From NCBI RefSeq assembly GCF_002843235.3, contig NZ_CP031123.2, positions 2,852,001 to 2,916,000 of the forward strand: 64,000 nucleotides of DNA, read 5' to 3'. Within the stretch, counting starts at the first letter, position 1. Each line of letters begins with the position of its first letter. Shown here one piece after another: positions 10,722 through 19,676 of this stretch. The notes under the pieces were generated by a model. That model made no database searches, was not told where the DNA came from, and saw nothing but the letters and a program-made list of their open reading frames with translations. Source of the stretch: Providencia huaxiensis. Lineage in GTDB: Bacteria; Pseudomonadota; Gammaproteobacteria; Enterobacterales; Enterobacteriaceae. Both the position numbers and the translations under genes were made by a program.

Positions 10722-11057
10722 TTACCCACGGGTCTTCGTTGAGAAAAATCCATCTAATTCACGCAAATAATTAATAATTAGCGTGTATTGTTCTTCTTCA
10801 TCATGTTTATAAGCTTCTTCAAAATAAGGAGCAACCGCAAAATTAGTTGGCAGCGTAGCCCCTTGCTCAATTAACATTTGCAGGCGGGGGATCAAAATCC
10901 ACTGTAACCACTCTATCGCCTCCATCGTGTCTATACAAAAAGGCTCTACACTGTTAAAAGCATCTGGCAAAGGCGGTTGTTCCCCCCAAAGAGATTTTAA
11001 TTTCATTTCCTCTTCTAAGTGACGAAGTTTCTCAATGATACGTTGTTCAATATTCAT
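10722..11057 (-). CDS. yqcC: DUF446 family protein YqcC
   Basis: A small (111 aa) all-alpha protein of unknown function, recognised by FCIDTMEAIEWLQWILIPRLQMLIEQGATLPTNFAVAPYFEEA. I chose the second Met (MNIEQRIIEKLRHLE), because it aligns with the E. coli N-terminus and has a TGAG 7 nt upstream. The first ATG, 4 codons earlier, has no ribosome-binding site. It is first in yqcC-truC-yqcA. In E. coli the next gene upstream is csrB; here a virK-like gene intervenes. Confidence 0.9.
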   Translation of the reverse strand: MNIEQRIIEKLRHLEEEMKLKSLWGEQPPLPDAFNSVEPFCIDTMEAIEWLQWILIPRLQMLIEQGATLPTNFAVAPYFEEAYKHDEEEQYTLIINYLRELDGFFSTKTRG

Positions 11058-11309
11058 ACTTAAACTCATTTAGTGATGACAATGGCAAATATACGGTATT
11101 TTCTATCACAATTCTGTCGAATAAATGGGGTTAAAAATGAGTAAATACAAGTTTATTCATTTTTCTTATCTATAGTTATTATCACCACCATTAATCTGAC
11201 AACTCACTTAATAAGATTTGTTTATATTTCGTTGCAGATAACACATGTAAAATTAAATGTTTTATCAATTTAGAACTTACAAAATAATTAACAACAAAAT
11301 GGTTTATTT

Positions 11310-12206
11310 ATGGGAAGACTAAAACAGTGGCGCAAGGAAAGTAAAGTTTGGAAAGCCTTAAACTCTAAGTATTTTGAATTAAAAAGAAAAATACGCATTA
11401 CAAAGCTACCTTCGTCACAATATCAGCAGTATCAATTTATGTGTCAAAACTACCGTAGCGCTCAGTTTTCTTCAGTTATTGAAGGCGTTCCTCACTTCAT
11501 TGAGCGCCCAATCAATAAGTACCTACATAAAAGCTGGAATGGAAAACAAAAATTATTAACTGCCAGCTATACGCTCAATTTAATTGAAAACACATTTACA
11601 CCCGAAGCTATTGAGACAATGTTCTGTACAAAGCGCGAAGGGCTTCTTGTGGCAAACATTGAATTAAAATCAGGGGAATTTGCTCAGTTAACGTTGATTT
11701 ATTCTCAATATCCTCGGGAAGGTGACCTCACTTTACACTTGAGAAATGAAACGGGTGACGATATTTATTTAATGAGTTTTTCCTTTGGCCCAGAAGGACA
11801 ATTGTACGTGTGCTCTTTGCAAGGCCCTTCCACTGAACAAAGTGTCGACCAAGTTAGGTTGATAACTAAGCAAATGCACGGAATGAGGCCCAAAAACCTA
11901 TTAATGTCCGCGGTTTATGCAGTAGCAACCTTCTTTCAGGTAAAATCAATATTAGGGATTTCAAACCAGTGCCATATTAAGAGCCAGCATTTGAAATCAA
12001 GCTACGATACGTTTTGGCAAGAATGTAGTGCGACGAAAACACCTGATGGTTGGTTCCAATTACCTATTCAAGAACCTGTACGAGATATAGAGTCAGTGAA
12101 AAGCCAGCGTCGTGCTGAATTTCGCCGCCGAGAAGCACTTCGCGATACCATGACCCAAGATATTATTGCCTCGTTAACCGAAAATTCGATTAAAGCAGAG
12201 CATTGA
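11310..12206 (+). CDS. VirK/YbjX family protein (DUF535)
   Basis: A 298-aa protein of the DUF535 family, which includes Shigella/Salmonella VirK and E. coli YbjX. In those bacteria members are linked to virulence, envelope properties and peptide resistance, but no biochemical activity is known to me. Matching regions include the mid block LTLIYSQYPREGDLTLHLRNETGDDIYLMSFSF and the end block QRRAEFRRREALRDTM. No signal peptide or membrane segment is seen. It sits alone on the plus strand, inserted between yqcC and syd, where E. coli has only csrB. The approximately 250-bp upstream gap is AT-rich. Confidence 0.85.
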   Translation: MGRLKQWRKESKVWKALNSKYFELKRKIRITKLPSSQYQQYQFMCQNYRSAQFSSVIEGVPHFIERPINKYLHKSWNGKQKLLTASYTLNLIENTFTPEAIETMFCTKREGLLVANIELKSGEFAQLTLIYSQYPREGDLTLHLRNETGDDIYLMSFSFGPEGQLYVCSLQGPSTEQSVDQVRLITKQMHGMRPKNLLMSAVYAVATFFQVKSILGISNQCHIKSQHLKSSYDTFWQECSATKTPDGWFQLPIQEPVRDIESVKSQRRAEFRRREALRDTMTQDIIASLTENSIKAEH

Positions 12207-12269
12207 TTTTTAATCAATTAACGTATCTTTGATACTTTTTTCACCACTCTACTGCAATAAACGCATAAC

Positions 12270-12485
12270 TAAAAAAGCCAGTCAACCGAAGCTGACTGGC
12301 TCATACTTTAAAATTTACGCATCCTGCAAATGACTTCCCGTCACTCAACATCCTGTTGATTAAAACAAATTTATAGATCCGTCACCTAGTCGCGTTCCAT
12401 CGCCTTGTTTTAAACAATTTTCACACCTTACACTAAGCAGTAAGGTATAAAAAGCTAAACGAGTTTACCCTGTCCAGCGAGATAA
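12270..12485 (-). ncRNA. csrB: Predicted CsrB/RsmB-type sRNA that sequesters CsrA
   Basis: Minus-strand RNA of about 216 nt between syd and the yqcC side, the position of csrB in E. coli. It holds six GGA motifs in its transcript (plus-strand TCC at 12473, 12396, 12378, 12351, 12336 and 12322). Several are displayed in hairpin loops: UCAAC-AGGAU-GUUGA, GCG-AUGGAA-CGC and UGAC-GGGAA-GUCA. The 5' end (GGACAGGG) resembles E. coli CsrB. It ends in a strong terminator. Upstream are -35/-10-like boxes TTGCTA (12516-12521) and TTTAAT (12492-12497). It is much shorter than E. coli CsrB (369 nt), so the name is by locus and motif, not by alignment. Confidence 0.72.
12271..12301 (-). terminator. Strong terminator of the csrB-like RNA
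   Basis: A 9-bp stem (AGCCAGTCA / TGACTGGCT) with an 8-nt loop is followed on the minus strand by TTTTTTAG. On the plus strand it is followed only by CATACTTTAA, so it works mainly for minus-strand transcription, though it could also stop virK transcripts. Confidence 0.85.
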
Positions 12486-12623
12486 GAATGCATTAAATGT
12501 ATTAATGAAACAACCTAGCAAAATAAACAATAACATAGTGAAAACACATACAAATCACAAACCAGATAGTAACGCCATGAAATTAAAAGTTAAATAATTA
12601 TCATTACAATATAAAGAACATTT

Positions 12624-12641
12624 TTTAAGAAATGACTTAGC
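12624..12641 (-). promoter_or_regulatory. Putative UvrY/GacA box upstream of the csrB-like RNA
   Basis: GCTAAGTCATTTCTTAAA contains TAAG-N6-CTTA, the core of the GacA/UvrY consensus TGTAAG-N6-CTTACA. It lies about 147 bp upstream of the predicted RNA start, a distance typical for the far-upstream activator sites of csr/rsm RNA genes. The outer bases do not match, so this is moderate evidence. Confidence 0.5.
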
Positions 12642-12683
12642 TCAATTGTAGGCATTTACTTACACAAACCCACTTAAAAACAC

Positions 12684-13244
12684 TTACCCCTGAGGTTCAA
12701 TGACAACCACGAGTTCATCGAGAAAATTTGTTAAATTCGAAGAAAGTACACGCCTTTGCTGACTACCAAATTTTTCTAATATAATTTCTCCCGTGAGATT
12801 ACACATTGAAATCATTTCAATCTCTGATTCTAAAGTCGCAATAAACAGCGTGGGTGATAGCTTTAAACGCTTCTGAGTAACTAAATGACCAATTAAATTT
12901 TCTTGCAAACGGATGAAGTCATCTTCATTCCATACCTGCACTAAACTCAGCGTAATATCACGAAATGTGGCTTTCATATCACCAGCAAGCTGTGTCGTAT
13001 AAAAAGCATGGATATCACCTTGCAAATTTATCTCCAATGCTGCCGCGACTTTGTCTAAGCTCGCATCCTTTATTGGAAATGGCTGAGGTTCCCAATAAAC
13101 CCAGTTTTCACCTGTACGGACAATACATGGAGATGGAACACCATATAAGTCTGTTGAAGCAGGAGGCAAACCCGTTTGTTGGTGCCATTGCGAAATATAT
13201 TTCTGCGTAAAATTTTGTAGTGCGACAGAGTGTGATGTATTCAT
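12684..13244 (-). CDS. syd: SecY-interacting protein Syd
   Basis: Syd binds SecY at the cytoplasmic face of the inner membrane and helps monitor translocon integrity. The 186-aa product (E. coli: 181) has the conserved [29 protein letters not shown] and [26 protein letters not shown] blocks. It diverges from queF, as in E. coli. The gene ends well before the csrB-like RNA; the shared strand means read-through into that RNA is possible. Confidence 0.95.
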   Translation of the reverse strand: MNTSHSVALQNFTQKYISQWHQQTGLPPASTDLYGVPSPCIVRTGENWVYWEPQPFPIKDASLDKVAAALEINLQGDIHAFYTTQLAGDMKATFRDITLSLVQVWNEDDFIRLQENLIGHLVTQKRLKLSPTLFIATLESEIEMISMCNLTGEIILEKFGSQQRRVLSSNLTNFLDELVVVIEPQG

Positions 13245-13390
13245 AGTTATGTGTTTTCTGTAGCCTATTTAAAGAGAAAGGCGTCAATGTGGTAGATAAA
13301 TGGTATTATGACAGAAGTTTGCAAATGAAGAAAATATCCCAATTTTTACCTGTTAGCCTCATTTTAAGTTTATGAAGTATAAGGACCCCT

Positions 13391-14236
13391 ATGTCACACT
13401 ACCAAAATAATCCCGCACTTAATAATTTAACACTTGGGAAGAAAACGGCTTACCATGACCAGTATGATGCCACATTATTGCAAGCCGTCCCTCGTAGTTT
13501 AAATCGTGACCCTTTAGCTATTCACGCTAAAGCACTTCCGTTTCACGGTGCCGATATTTGGACAATGTATGAGCTTTCATGGCTAAATCAGCGTGGGGTT
13601 CCTCAGGTAGCAATAGGTTCGGTTAGTGTTGATGCTAATAGCGAAAATTTAATTGAATCAAAAAGTTTTAAGCTTTATCTAAACAGTTTTAACCAAACAC
13701 GTTTTGAAACTTGGGAAAATGTGCGAAGCGCTTTGCAAAATGATTTAAGCCACTGTGCTAATGGCCAAGTAAGCGTTACACTTCATAAATTAGCCCATTT
13801 TTCTCATCAACCTATCCAGCCATTACTTGGCGAATGTATTGATGAGCAAGAAATTGATATTGATAATTATGAGTTTAATCGAGACTATTTGGCGAATTGT
13901 ACTCAGCAACAGGTTGTCGACGAAACGTTAGTGAGCCATTTATTAAAATCAAACTGCTTAATTACCAATCAACCTGACTGGGGCTCTGTGCAGATCCACT
14001 ATCGTGGGCCCAAAATTGATCGCGAAGCCTTATTACGTTATTTAGTTTCATTTCGCCATCATAATGAATTTCATGAACAATGCGTTGAACGCATTTTCAC
14101 TGATATTATGCAATTGTGTAAACCTGAAAAATTAAGTGTTTACGCACGCTATACTCGCCGTGGAGGGCTTGATATAAACCCATGGCGTAGTAATGAAGAA
14201 TTTAAGCCTGAATTAGGTCGTTTATCACGGCAATAA
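13391..14236 (+). CDS. queF: NADPH-dependent 7-cyano-7-deazaguanine reductase
   Basis: QueF reduces preQ0 to preQ1 in queuosine synthesis. The 281-aa length is that of the long (YqcD/bimodular) subfamily. The signature [17 protein letters not shown] lies near residues 90-106. The nucleophilic Cys is C189 in [15 protein letters not shown], followed by [30 protein letters not shown] with the catalytic and substrate-binding residues. No preQ1 riboswitch is visible upstream. It precedes ppnN. Confidence 0.97.
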   Translation: MSHYQNNPALNNLTLGKKTAYHDQYDATLLQAVPRSLNRDPLAIHAKALPFHGADIWTMYELSWLNQRGVPQVAIGSVSVDANSENLIESKSFKLYLNSFNQTRFETWENVRSALQNDLSHCANGQVSVTLHKLAHFSHQPIQPLLGECIDEQEIDIDNYEFNRDYLANCTQQQVVDETLVSHLLKSNCLITNQPDWGSVQIHYRGPKIDREALLRYLVSFRHHNEFHEQCVERIFTDIMQLCKPEKLSVYARYTRRGGLDINPWRSNEEFKPELGRLSRQ

Positions 14237-14320
14237 ATGTATACAGTTGAAAAATAAATGTAATTAATACATTTACAGTACAATCACATATCAAGAACCC
14301 ATTGGGTAAAGGAGTACTAC

Positions 14321-15688
14321 TTGATTACTCATATCAGTCCATTAGGATCTATGGATCTACTCTCTCAACTTGAAGTTGACATGCTAAAACGCACGGCCAG
14401 TAGCGATTTGTACCAATTATTTAGGAATTGCTCTTTAGCCGTTTTGCATTCAGGCAGCTTAACCGATAGCAGTAAAGAGCTTTTAGAAAAAAGTAAAGAT
14501 TTTGATATCAACGTATTACGCCGTGAGCGTGGCGTTAAGCTTGAACTTATCGAGCCACCAGAAAAAGCCTTCGTTGATGGCAAAATCATCCGCACCTTAC
14601 AAGCAAACCTGTTTGCTGTATTACGTGACATTTTATTCGTACATGCGCAAATTACGCATGCCAAAGAGCGATTCAATCTAGACCTCGAAAATGGCACACA
14701 CATCACTAATATGATTTTCTCCATCTTACGTAATGCTCGCGCACTGCATATTGATGAAGACCCAAGTATGATTGTTTGCTGGGGCGGCCACTCAATTAAT
14801 GAAATTGAATACCTATATGGTCGTAAGGTCGGTAACGAACTTGGCTTACGTGAACTCAATATCTGTACAGGCTGTGGTCCTGGAGCTATGGAAGCACCAA
14901 TGAAAGGTGCCGCTGTTGGCCACGCCCAACAACAATACAAAAATAGCCGTTTTATTGGCTTAACTGAACCTTCAATTATTGCGGCTGAGCCACCAAATCC
15001 ATTAGTGAACGAGCTCATCATTATGCCTGATATCGAAAAACGTTTAGAGGCATTCGTTCGATTAGGTCATGGGATTATAATCTTCCCAGGTGGTGTCGGT
15101 ACTGCTGAAGAGTTGCTTTATTTACTTGGTATTTTGATGGATCCGGCTAACAGTGAACAAGTTCTGCCATTAATTTTAACGGGTCCAAAAGAAAGTGCAG
15201 AATACTTTGAAGTATTAGACGATTTTATTCGTCACACTTTAGGTGATGAAGCCAGTAAGCACTACCAAATTATTATTGATGATGCACCAGAAGTTGCTCG
15301 TGTGATGAAACGTAGCATGCCACAAGTTAAAGAAAATCGCCGTAGCACTGGTGATGCCTATAGCTTCAACTGGTCGATCAAAATTGCTCACGATTTACAG
15401 CATCCATTCGAACCAACCCATGAGAATATGGCATCACTGAACCTACACCCAGGACAAGCGCCTGAAAAATTAGCTTCAGATTTACGTCGTGCTTTCTCAG
15501 GTATTGTCGCTGGTAACGTGAAAGAAGTTGGTATGAAAGCCATCGAAAAACATGGCCCATTCAAAATTCACGGTGATAGTGAGCTAATGAAGCGTATGGA
15601 TGTGTTATTACAAGGCTTCGTTGAACAACATCGTATGAAATTACCTGGTGGTACAGCATACGAACCTTGCTATGAAATCGTGAAATAA
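14321..15688 (+). CDS. ppnN: Pyrimidine/purine nucleotide 5'-monophosphate nucleosidase
   Basis: PpnN (YgdH) hydrolyses nucleoside 5'-monophosphates to base and ribose 5-phosphate and is a ppGpp-binding enzyme. The 455-aa product has the LOG/Rossmann block [14 protein letters not shown] near 187-200 and the signature [18 protein letters not shown] near 253-270. The start is a TTG with AAAGGAG 6 nt upstream, and gives [34 protein letters not shown], identical in form to the E. coli N-terminus. It is followed closely by xni. Confidence 0.96.
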   Translation: MITHISPLGSMDLLSQLEVDMLKRTASSDLYQLFRNCSLAVLHSGSLTDSSKELLEKSKDFDINVLRRERGVKLELIEPPEKAFVDGKIIRTLQANLFAVLRDILFVHAQITHAKERFNLDLENGTHITNMIFSILRNARALHIDEDPSMIVCWGGHSINEIEYLYGRKVGNELGLRELNICTGCGPGAMEAPMKGAAVGHAQQQYKNSRFIGLTEPSIIAAEPPNPLVNELIIMPDIEKRLEAFVRLGHGIIIFPGGVGTAEELLYLLGILMDPANSEQVLPLILTGPKESAEYFEVLDDFIRHTLGDEASKHYQIIIDDAPEVARVMKRSMPQVKENRRSTGDAYSFNWSIKIAHDLQHPFEPTHENMASLNLHPGQAPEKLASDLRRAFSGIVAGNVKEVGMKAIEKHGPFKIHGDSELMKRMDVLLQGFVEQHRMKLPGGTAYEPCYEIVK

Positions 15689-15705
15689 ATAATGATGGCG
15701 TATTT

Positions 15706-16461
15706 ATGATCCATTTATTAATTATTGATGCATTAAACTTAATACGCCGGATCCACGCTGTGCAAGGAAGCCCGTGTGGAGAAACTTGTTTATCTGCAAT
15801 AGCACAGTTGATCACCCATACAGACGCCACACACATTGTTGCAGTGTTTGATGAAGAAGGTCGTCATCAAAGCTGGCGTCATGAAAAACTGCCTGATTAT
15901 AAAGCTGGCCGGCAACCGATGCCTGAAGATTTGCATGCCGAACTCCCTGCATTAATCGCTTTATTTAAAGAAAAAGGAATTCACTGCTGGCAGTCTGAAG
16001 GGGATGAAGCTGATGACTTAGCCGCAACCTTAGCAACACGCATTGCGGGCTCAGGGCACACGGTTACCATCGTATCCACAGATAAAGGTTATTGCCAACT
16101 ACTTTCCCCTAACTTAAGAATTCGCGACTATTTTCAAAAGCGCTGGCTTGATATCCCTTTTATCGAAAAGGAATTTGGTGTTTCTCCTGAGCAACTTCCT
16201 GATTATTGGGGACTCGCAGGGATCAGTAGCAGTAAGGTTCCTGGGGTTGCAGGTATTGGCCCCAAAAGTGCTACAACCCTATTGCAGCAATACCATTCTA
16301 TTGAAAATATATTTGCTAATTTAGATAAACTTGAAGATAAGTGGCAGAAAAAACTCATCAATCAACAGGAAATTGCATTGATTTGTCGAGATATCGCGAC
16401 TTTAAGAACCGATATCGCGCTACAAGGAAATTTGAATCAGCTACGTTATATAACCAACTAA
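15706..16461 (+). CDS. xni: Flap endonuclease Xni (ExoIX)
   Basis: Xni is a structure-specific 5' nuclease related to the 5'-exonuclease domain of DNA polymerase I. The 251-aa protein has acidic metal-binding clusters at [25 protein letters not shown] (near 47), [13 protein letters not shown] (near 100) and [11 protein letters not shown] (near 124). A helix-hairpin-helix region [17 protein letters not shown] binds DNA. It lies 17 nt downstream of ppnN, so the two are probably co-transcribed. Confidence 0.95.
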   Translation: MIHLLIIDALNLIRRIHAVQGSPCGETCLSAIAQLITHTDATHIVAVFDEEGRHQSWRHEKLPDYKAGRQPMPEDLHAELPALIALFKEKGIHCWQSEGDEADDLAATLATRIAGSGHTVTIVSTDKGYCQLLSPNLRIRDYFQKRWLDIPFIEKEFGVSPEQLPDYWGLAGISSSKVPGVAGIGPKSATTLLQQYHSIENIFANLDKLEDKWQKKLINQQEIALICRDIATLRTDIALQGNLNQLRYITN

Positions 16462-16468
16462 TATAAAA

Positions 16469-16495
16469 AAGGCCACTTTATTAATTAGTGGCCTT
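16469..16495. terminator. Terminator between xni and rlmM
   Basis: A 9-bp perfect stem (AAGGCCACT / AGTGGCCTT) lies in the convergent gap. On the minus strand TTTTTTATATT follows, so it is a good terminator for rlmM. On the plus strand only CTCATTG follows, so action on xni is weaker. Confidence 0.8.
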
Positions 16496-16516
16496 CTCAT
16501 TGACTGATTTTATGGA

Positions 16517-17620
16517 TTAATAATACTCACGTGCCATTGGATTTGCCGACCATATCCTCATCACGTGCACAGTCACTTCTTCACGGTCATGATAAAGCTG
16601 CTTCGCTTGAATCAACACATTAATGCCTTGCTCTTTGAGCTGTGTTTTCATCTTTTCTAAGATATGTGAAACTTCTTCATAGCGCTTTTTCATCGGCAAT
16701 TTTAAGTTAAAAATGGCTTCTCGGCACCAACCTTGTGCAAGCCAATCCGTCATTAACGCAGCAACTTTAGCGGGTTTTTCAACCATATCACAGACTAACC
16801 ACGTAATGTTGTGGGAAGTAGGCTTAAATTTAAACCCATCTTCACGGTGATGCTTAACTTGCCCTGTATCCATAAGGCTTTCTGCCATTGGGCCGTTATC
16901 TACAGCATCCACCATCATACTGCGTTTTACCAATTGATAAGTCCATCCACCTGGACATGCACCAAGGTCGACTGCTTTCATCCCGCTCGCTAGACGCTCT
17001 TCCCACTCTTCATAAGGAATGAAGACATGGAAAGCTTCCTCAAGTTTTAAGGTTGAACGACTCGGAGCATCCGATGGGAATTTTAATCTTGGGATCCCCA
17101 TATAGAAGTTCGAACTATTATTAGTATATGAATACCCGGTATAACAACAACCTGGGGCTATAAAAAATACATGAATAACAGGCCGCTTAAAGTTTTCGAG
17201 TGGCAATAAGATTTTTTCTTTACGTAATGCATTACGTAAAGGTACCGTAAACTTGCGGCAAAATTTCAGCAGCTCTTTCGACTCGTTGGTATCAGCAACT
17301 TCAACACGGATATCACCTGCCCGCGCAACTTGCTGACTCAATGCATTTACAATCGGAGTAATACGGTCTTCAGGCGGTAAGTCCTTAAGTAAATCCCCTA
17401 TTACAATCATTTGACGAGCAAAAATTAATTCTCGAAAAGGCAACGTCCGTGCGAGTGTGTCTGCATCTTCTGCTTGATAGCACTCAAAAATAACATAACC
17501 ACTGTTTTCTTTTACGCGAGCAAAACCATAAATCTCTTTTTGCCCTGCTTTATCTGTAATCTCTGCTGCACATTCTTTTTCAAAGCCTGGACGGCAATAT
17601 AGTGCAATTTTATTACTCAT
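16517..17620 (-). CDS. rlmM: 23S rRNA 2'-O-ribose C2498 methyltransferase
   Basis: RlmM methylates the ribose of C2498 in 23S rRNA. The 367-aa product has an N-terminal THUMP-like region and a Rossmann-fold methyltransferase with the SAM motif [17 protein letters not shown] near 222-238, plus [14 protein letters not shown]. The catalytic Lys lies in [13 protein letters not shown]. It overlaps ygdD by 8 nt and is therefore likely translated with ygdD and gcvA. Confidence 0.97.
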   Translation of the reverse strand: MSNKIALYCRPGFEKECAAEITDKAGQKEIYGFARVKENSGYVIFECYQAEDADTLARTLPFRELIFARQMIVIGDLLKDLPPEDRITPIVNALSQQVARAGDIRVEVADTNESKELLKFCRKFTVPLRNALRKEKILLPLENFKRPVIHVFFIAPGCCYTGYSYTNNSSNFYMGIPRLKFPSDAPSRSTLKLEEAFHVFIPYEEWEERLASGMKAVDLGACPGGWTYQLVKRSMMVDAVDNGPMAESLMDTGQVKHHREDGFKFKPTSHNITWLVCDMVEKPAKVAALMTDWLAQGWCREAIFNLKLPMKKRYEEVSHILEKMKTQLKEQGINVLIQAKQLYHDREEVTVHVMRIWSANPMAREYY

Positions 17621-18008
17621 TGCGTGACGCCGATTTCCTTAGACGCATAGCGCCAATAACCACTAACAGCCAACCAATTAGGAAACATACACCACCTATT
17701 GGCGTAAAATAAGAGAAGTATTTTACCTGCAATAGTGCCATACAATAAAGGCTACCGCTAAAAAGAAGTATCCCAACAGAGAAAAACACACCTGACCAAT
17801 AGAACCATAGGATAATTTTACGTAATAAAATTGCCCCGAGCACCATCAGTGCTACAGTATGCAACATTTGATAACGCAGTCCTATTTCAATCCAGTCCAT
17901 TTGATGGACACTCATAATTGACGATAACGCATGTGAACCAATAGCCCCAAAAGCAACAGTAAAGAAGCCACTAATTCCAGCAAAAATTAACATCAAACGA
18001 CTATTCAC
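17613..18008 (-). CDS. ygdD: DUF423 inner-membrane protein YgdD
   Basis: A 131-aa hydrophobic protein with about four transmembrane helices (near residues 5-25, 45-62, 68-90 and 98-122). It matches the DUF423/YgdD family ([25 protein letters not shown] and [11 protein letters not shown]). The function is unknown. It lies between gcvA and rlmM with overlap into rlmM, which is the enteric order. Confidence 0.93.
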   Translation of the reverse strand: MNSRLMLIFAGISGFFTVAFGAIGSHALSSIMSVHQMDWIEIGLRYQMLHTVALMVLGAILLRKIILWFYWSGVFFSVGILLFSGSLYCMALLQVKYFSYFTPIGGVCFLIGWLLVVIGAMRLRKSASRNE

Positions 18009-18035
18009 AGTAACACCTTTTATTTAAATACTTGA

Positions 18036-18977
18036 TTACTGAATAAGCGCCACATCTTGGTCACCCGTAATAAAGCCTAATTTCTCTTGTTCACTTGCTG
18101 CCTGCCCAAGGATCCATTGGCGAAATGCAGCTATTTTGCCTAAATCTGCCTGATTTTCTTGGCAAACTAGGTAGAATGCGTTTTTACTAACTAACACCTC
18201 ACTAAAAGGGCAAACTAAGCGCCCAGCGTCAATTTCATTTTTGGCCATCACATTATTCGTTAATGCAACCCCCTGACCATGAACAGCAGCTTGAATAACC
18301 ATAGCACTATGACTAAAAATGGGACCTTGCTGTACATTGACTACATTTTGTAACTCTAGTTGCTTAACATATGCCTGCCAGTCTCTTCGTGAAGAATCGT
18401 GAAGTAACGTATGTTTTGCTAGATCTTCAGGAACTTTTAGTTGGCTATCCCCAGTTAATAAAGATGGCGAACACACAGGCATTAAATATTCAGCATAAAG
18501 CCTATCTGTTCTTAATCCAGGCCAATTACCTTTACCGTAGAAAATAGCGACATCAACGTCATCAGCCAATTTATCTTCTTCTCTATCTACAGCCTGGATC
18601 CGCACATCAATGCCTGGATAGGCTTGATTGAAGCCTGAAAGCCTTGGTACCAGCCATTGAATTGCAAAGCTTGGGGATAAACTCACTGTTAATGCCCCCT
18701 TCGCGCTTCTTGCTTGTAACTTACGCGTCGCCTCATTCAAAGAAGAAAAAATTTCTTTAATATCAAGGTAATAACTTTGTCCCTCTTCTGTCAACAACAA
18801 TGAGCGATTGCGCCGACGAAATAATTTCAACCCAAGGAAATCCTCCAAACTTTTCATCTGGTGGCTAACGGCCGCTTGAGTAACAAATAATTCTTCTGCT
18901 GCCTTAGTAAAACTTAAATGACGAGCTGCAGCGTCAAAGACTCTCAGTGCATTTAGGGGCGGTAATCTTTTAGACAT
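18036..18977 (-). CDS. gcvA: LysR-type regulator of the glycine cleavage system
   Basis: GcvA activates gcvTHP with glycine, represses it without, and activates the divergent sRNA gene gcvB. The 313-aa protein has an N-terminal winged helix-turn-helix (LRVFDAAARHLSFTKAAEELFVTQAAVSHQMKSLE, residues 11-45) and a LysR effector domain. I chose ATG at 18975-18977 (MSKRLPPLNALRVF), the family start with an AGAAG site, over a GTG two codons upstream. The C-terminal tail is a few residues longer than in E. coli. Confidence 0.96.
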   Translation of the reverse strand: MSKRLPPLNALRVFDAAARHLSFTKAAEELFVTQAAVSHQMKSLEDFLGLKLFRRRNRSLLLTEEGQSYYLDIKEIFSSLNEATRKLQARSAKGALTVSLSPSFAIQWLVPRLSGFNQAYPGIDVRIQAVDREEDKLADDVDVAIFYGKGNWPGLRTDRLYAEYLMPVCSPSLLTGDSQLKVPEDLAKHTLLHDSSRRDWQAYVKQLELQNVVNVQQGPIFSHSAMVIQAAVHGQGVALTNNVMAKNEIDAGRLVCPFSEVLVSKNAFYLVCQENQADLGKIAAFRQWILGQAASEQEKLGFITGDQDVALIQ

Positions 18978-19043
18978 AATCACTTCTACTTGGCATCTTG
19001 TTATGCATTAGTTTTTTTCATCCGAAGCATTATAATTTGTCCC

Positions 19044-19072
19044 TTGAGGATACGCTAGTAAATACCTATAGT
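19044..19072 (+). promoter_or_regulatory. gcvB promoter
   Basis: TTGAGG (19044-19049) and TATAGT (19067-19072) are 17 bp apart, and the conserved first base of GcvB lies 7 nt after the -10. It is in the gcvA-gcvB divergent gap, where GcvA binds in E. coli. Confidence 0.88.
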
Positions 19073-19078
19073 ATGCAC

Positions 19079-19281
19079 ACTTCCTAAGCCGGAACGAAAA
19101 GTTACAGAGTTTAGTTACTTTGAAACTTTTGGCTTTGTGGTTGTGATGTTGTGTTTGCAAGTTGTCTGGTTGAACCAGACCTTTGTAGCTTTAGCTACTG
19201 TTTTTTCACTTCCTGTACATTTACCCTGTCTGTCCATAGTGATTTTATATAGTGCACCGCCAACGCGCGGTGCTTTTTTTT
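19079..19281 (+). ncRNA. gcvB: GcvB small RNA
   Basis: GcvB is an Hfq-dependent sRNA that represses many amino-acid and peptide transport genes. The 203-nt sequence begins ACTTCCTAAGCCGGAACGAA. It carries the G/U-rich R1 seed region TTGTGGTTGTGATGTTGTG (near 19133-19151), the conserved block CACTTCCTGTACATTTACC, and ends in the stem CACCGCCAACGCGCGGTG followed by eight Ts. It is divergent from gcvA, as in E. coli. Identification is by direct recall of the E. coli sequence, with high similarity throughout. Confidence 0.97.
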
Positions 19282-19676
19282 ACTCTTTTTTTAATGCTAT
19301 TTCGGCATTTACTTAAGCAATTTAACTTAATAAATACAAATATCTATAGATAAATACAAGTGTACCGAAAAAACTTTCAGTAAGATATTTAAGATAAATC
19401 TTGAAAATTATTCACTAAGTACTTAAAAAAATAAATTTATAAACAAAAGGCGTTGCATTGCAATGCAAAACACTGAATCATCTTGAAACCACATCTGGAA
19501 GAATTGCTAACAATTAATACCAAACGTAACAGAATATTTCAATGATTAGATTGAAAAATGATAAGTTTAAATTAATCAGAAAATAACTATAAATGTACTA
19601 ATAAATGTACAATCAACTAATACAGCACTCAGTAAAATCAAAACACATTGAAATTTTGACTAAAAAGAAAATACTC
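19282..19676. other. 395-bp AT-rich gap between gcvB and csdA
   Basis: E. coli has ygdI here; no such lipoprotein reading frame is present. The gap is very AT-rich. The one clear structure is the perfect 16-bp palindrome TTGCATTGCAATGCAA at 19453-19468, about 210 bp before csdA. No confident promoter was identified. Confidence 0.5.

Noticed and set aside
13245..14320. preQ1 riboswitch before or after queF
   Set aside because: No preQ1 aptamer pattern is seen in either gap, and the 84-bp queF-ppnN gap has no stem with a T-tract.
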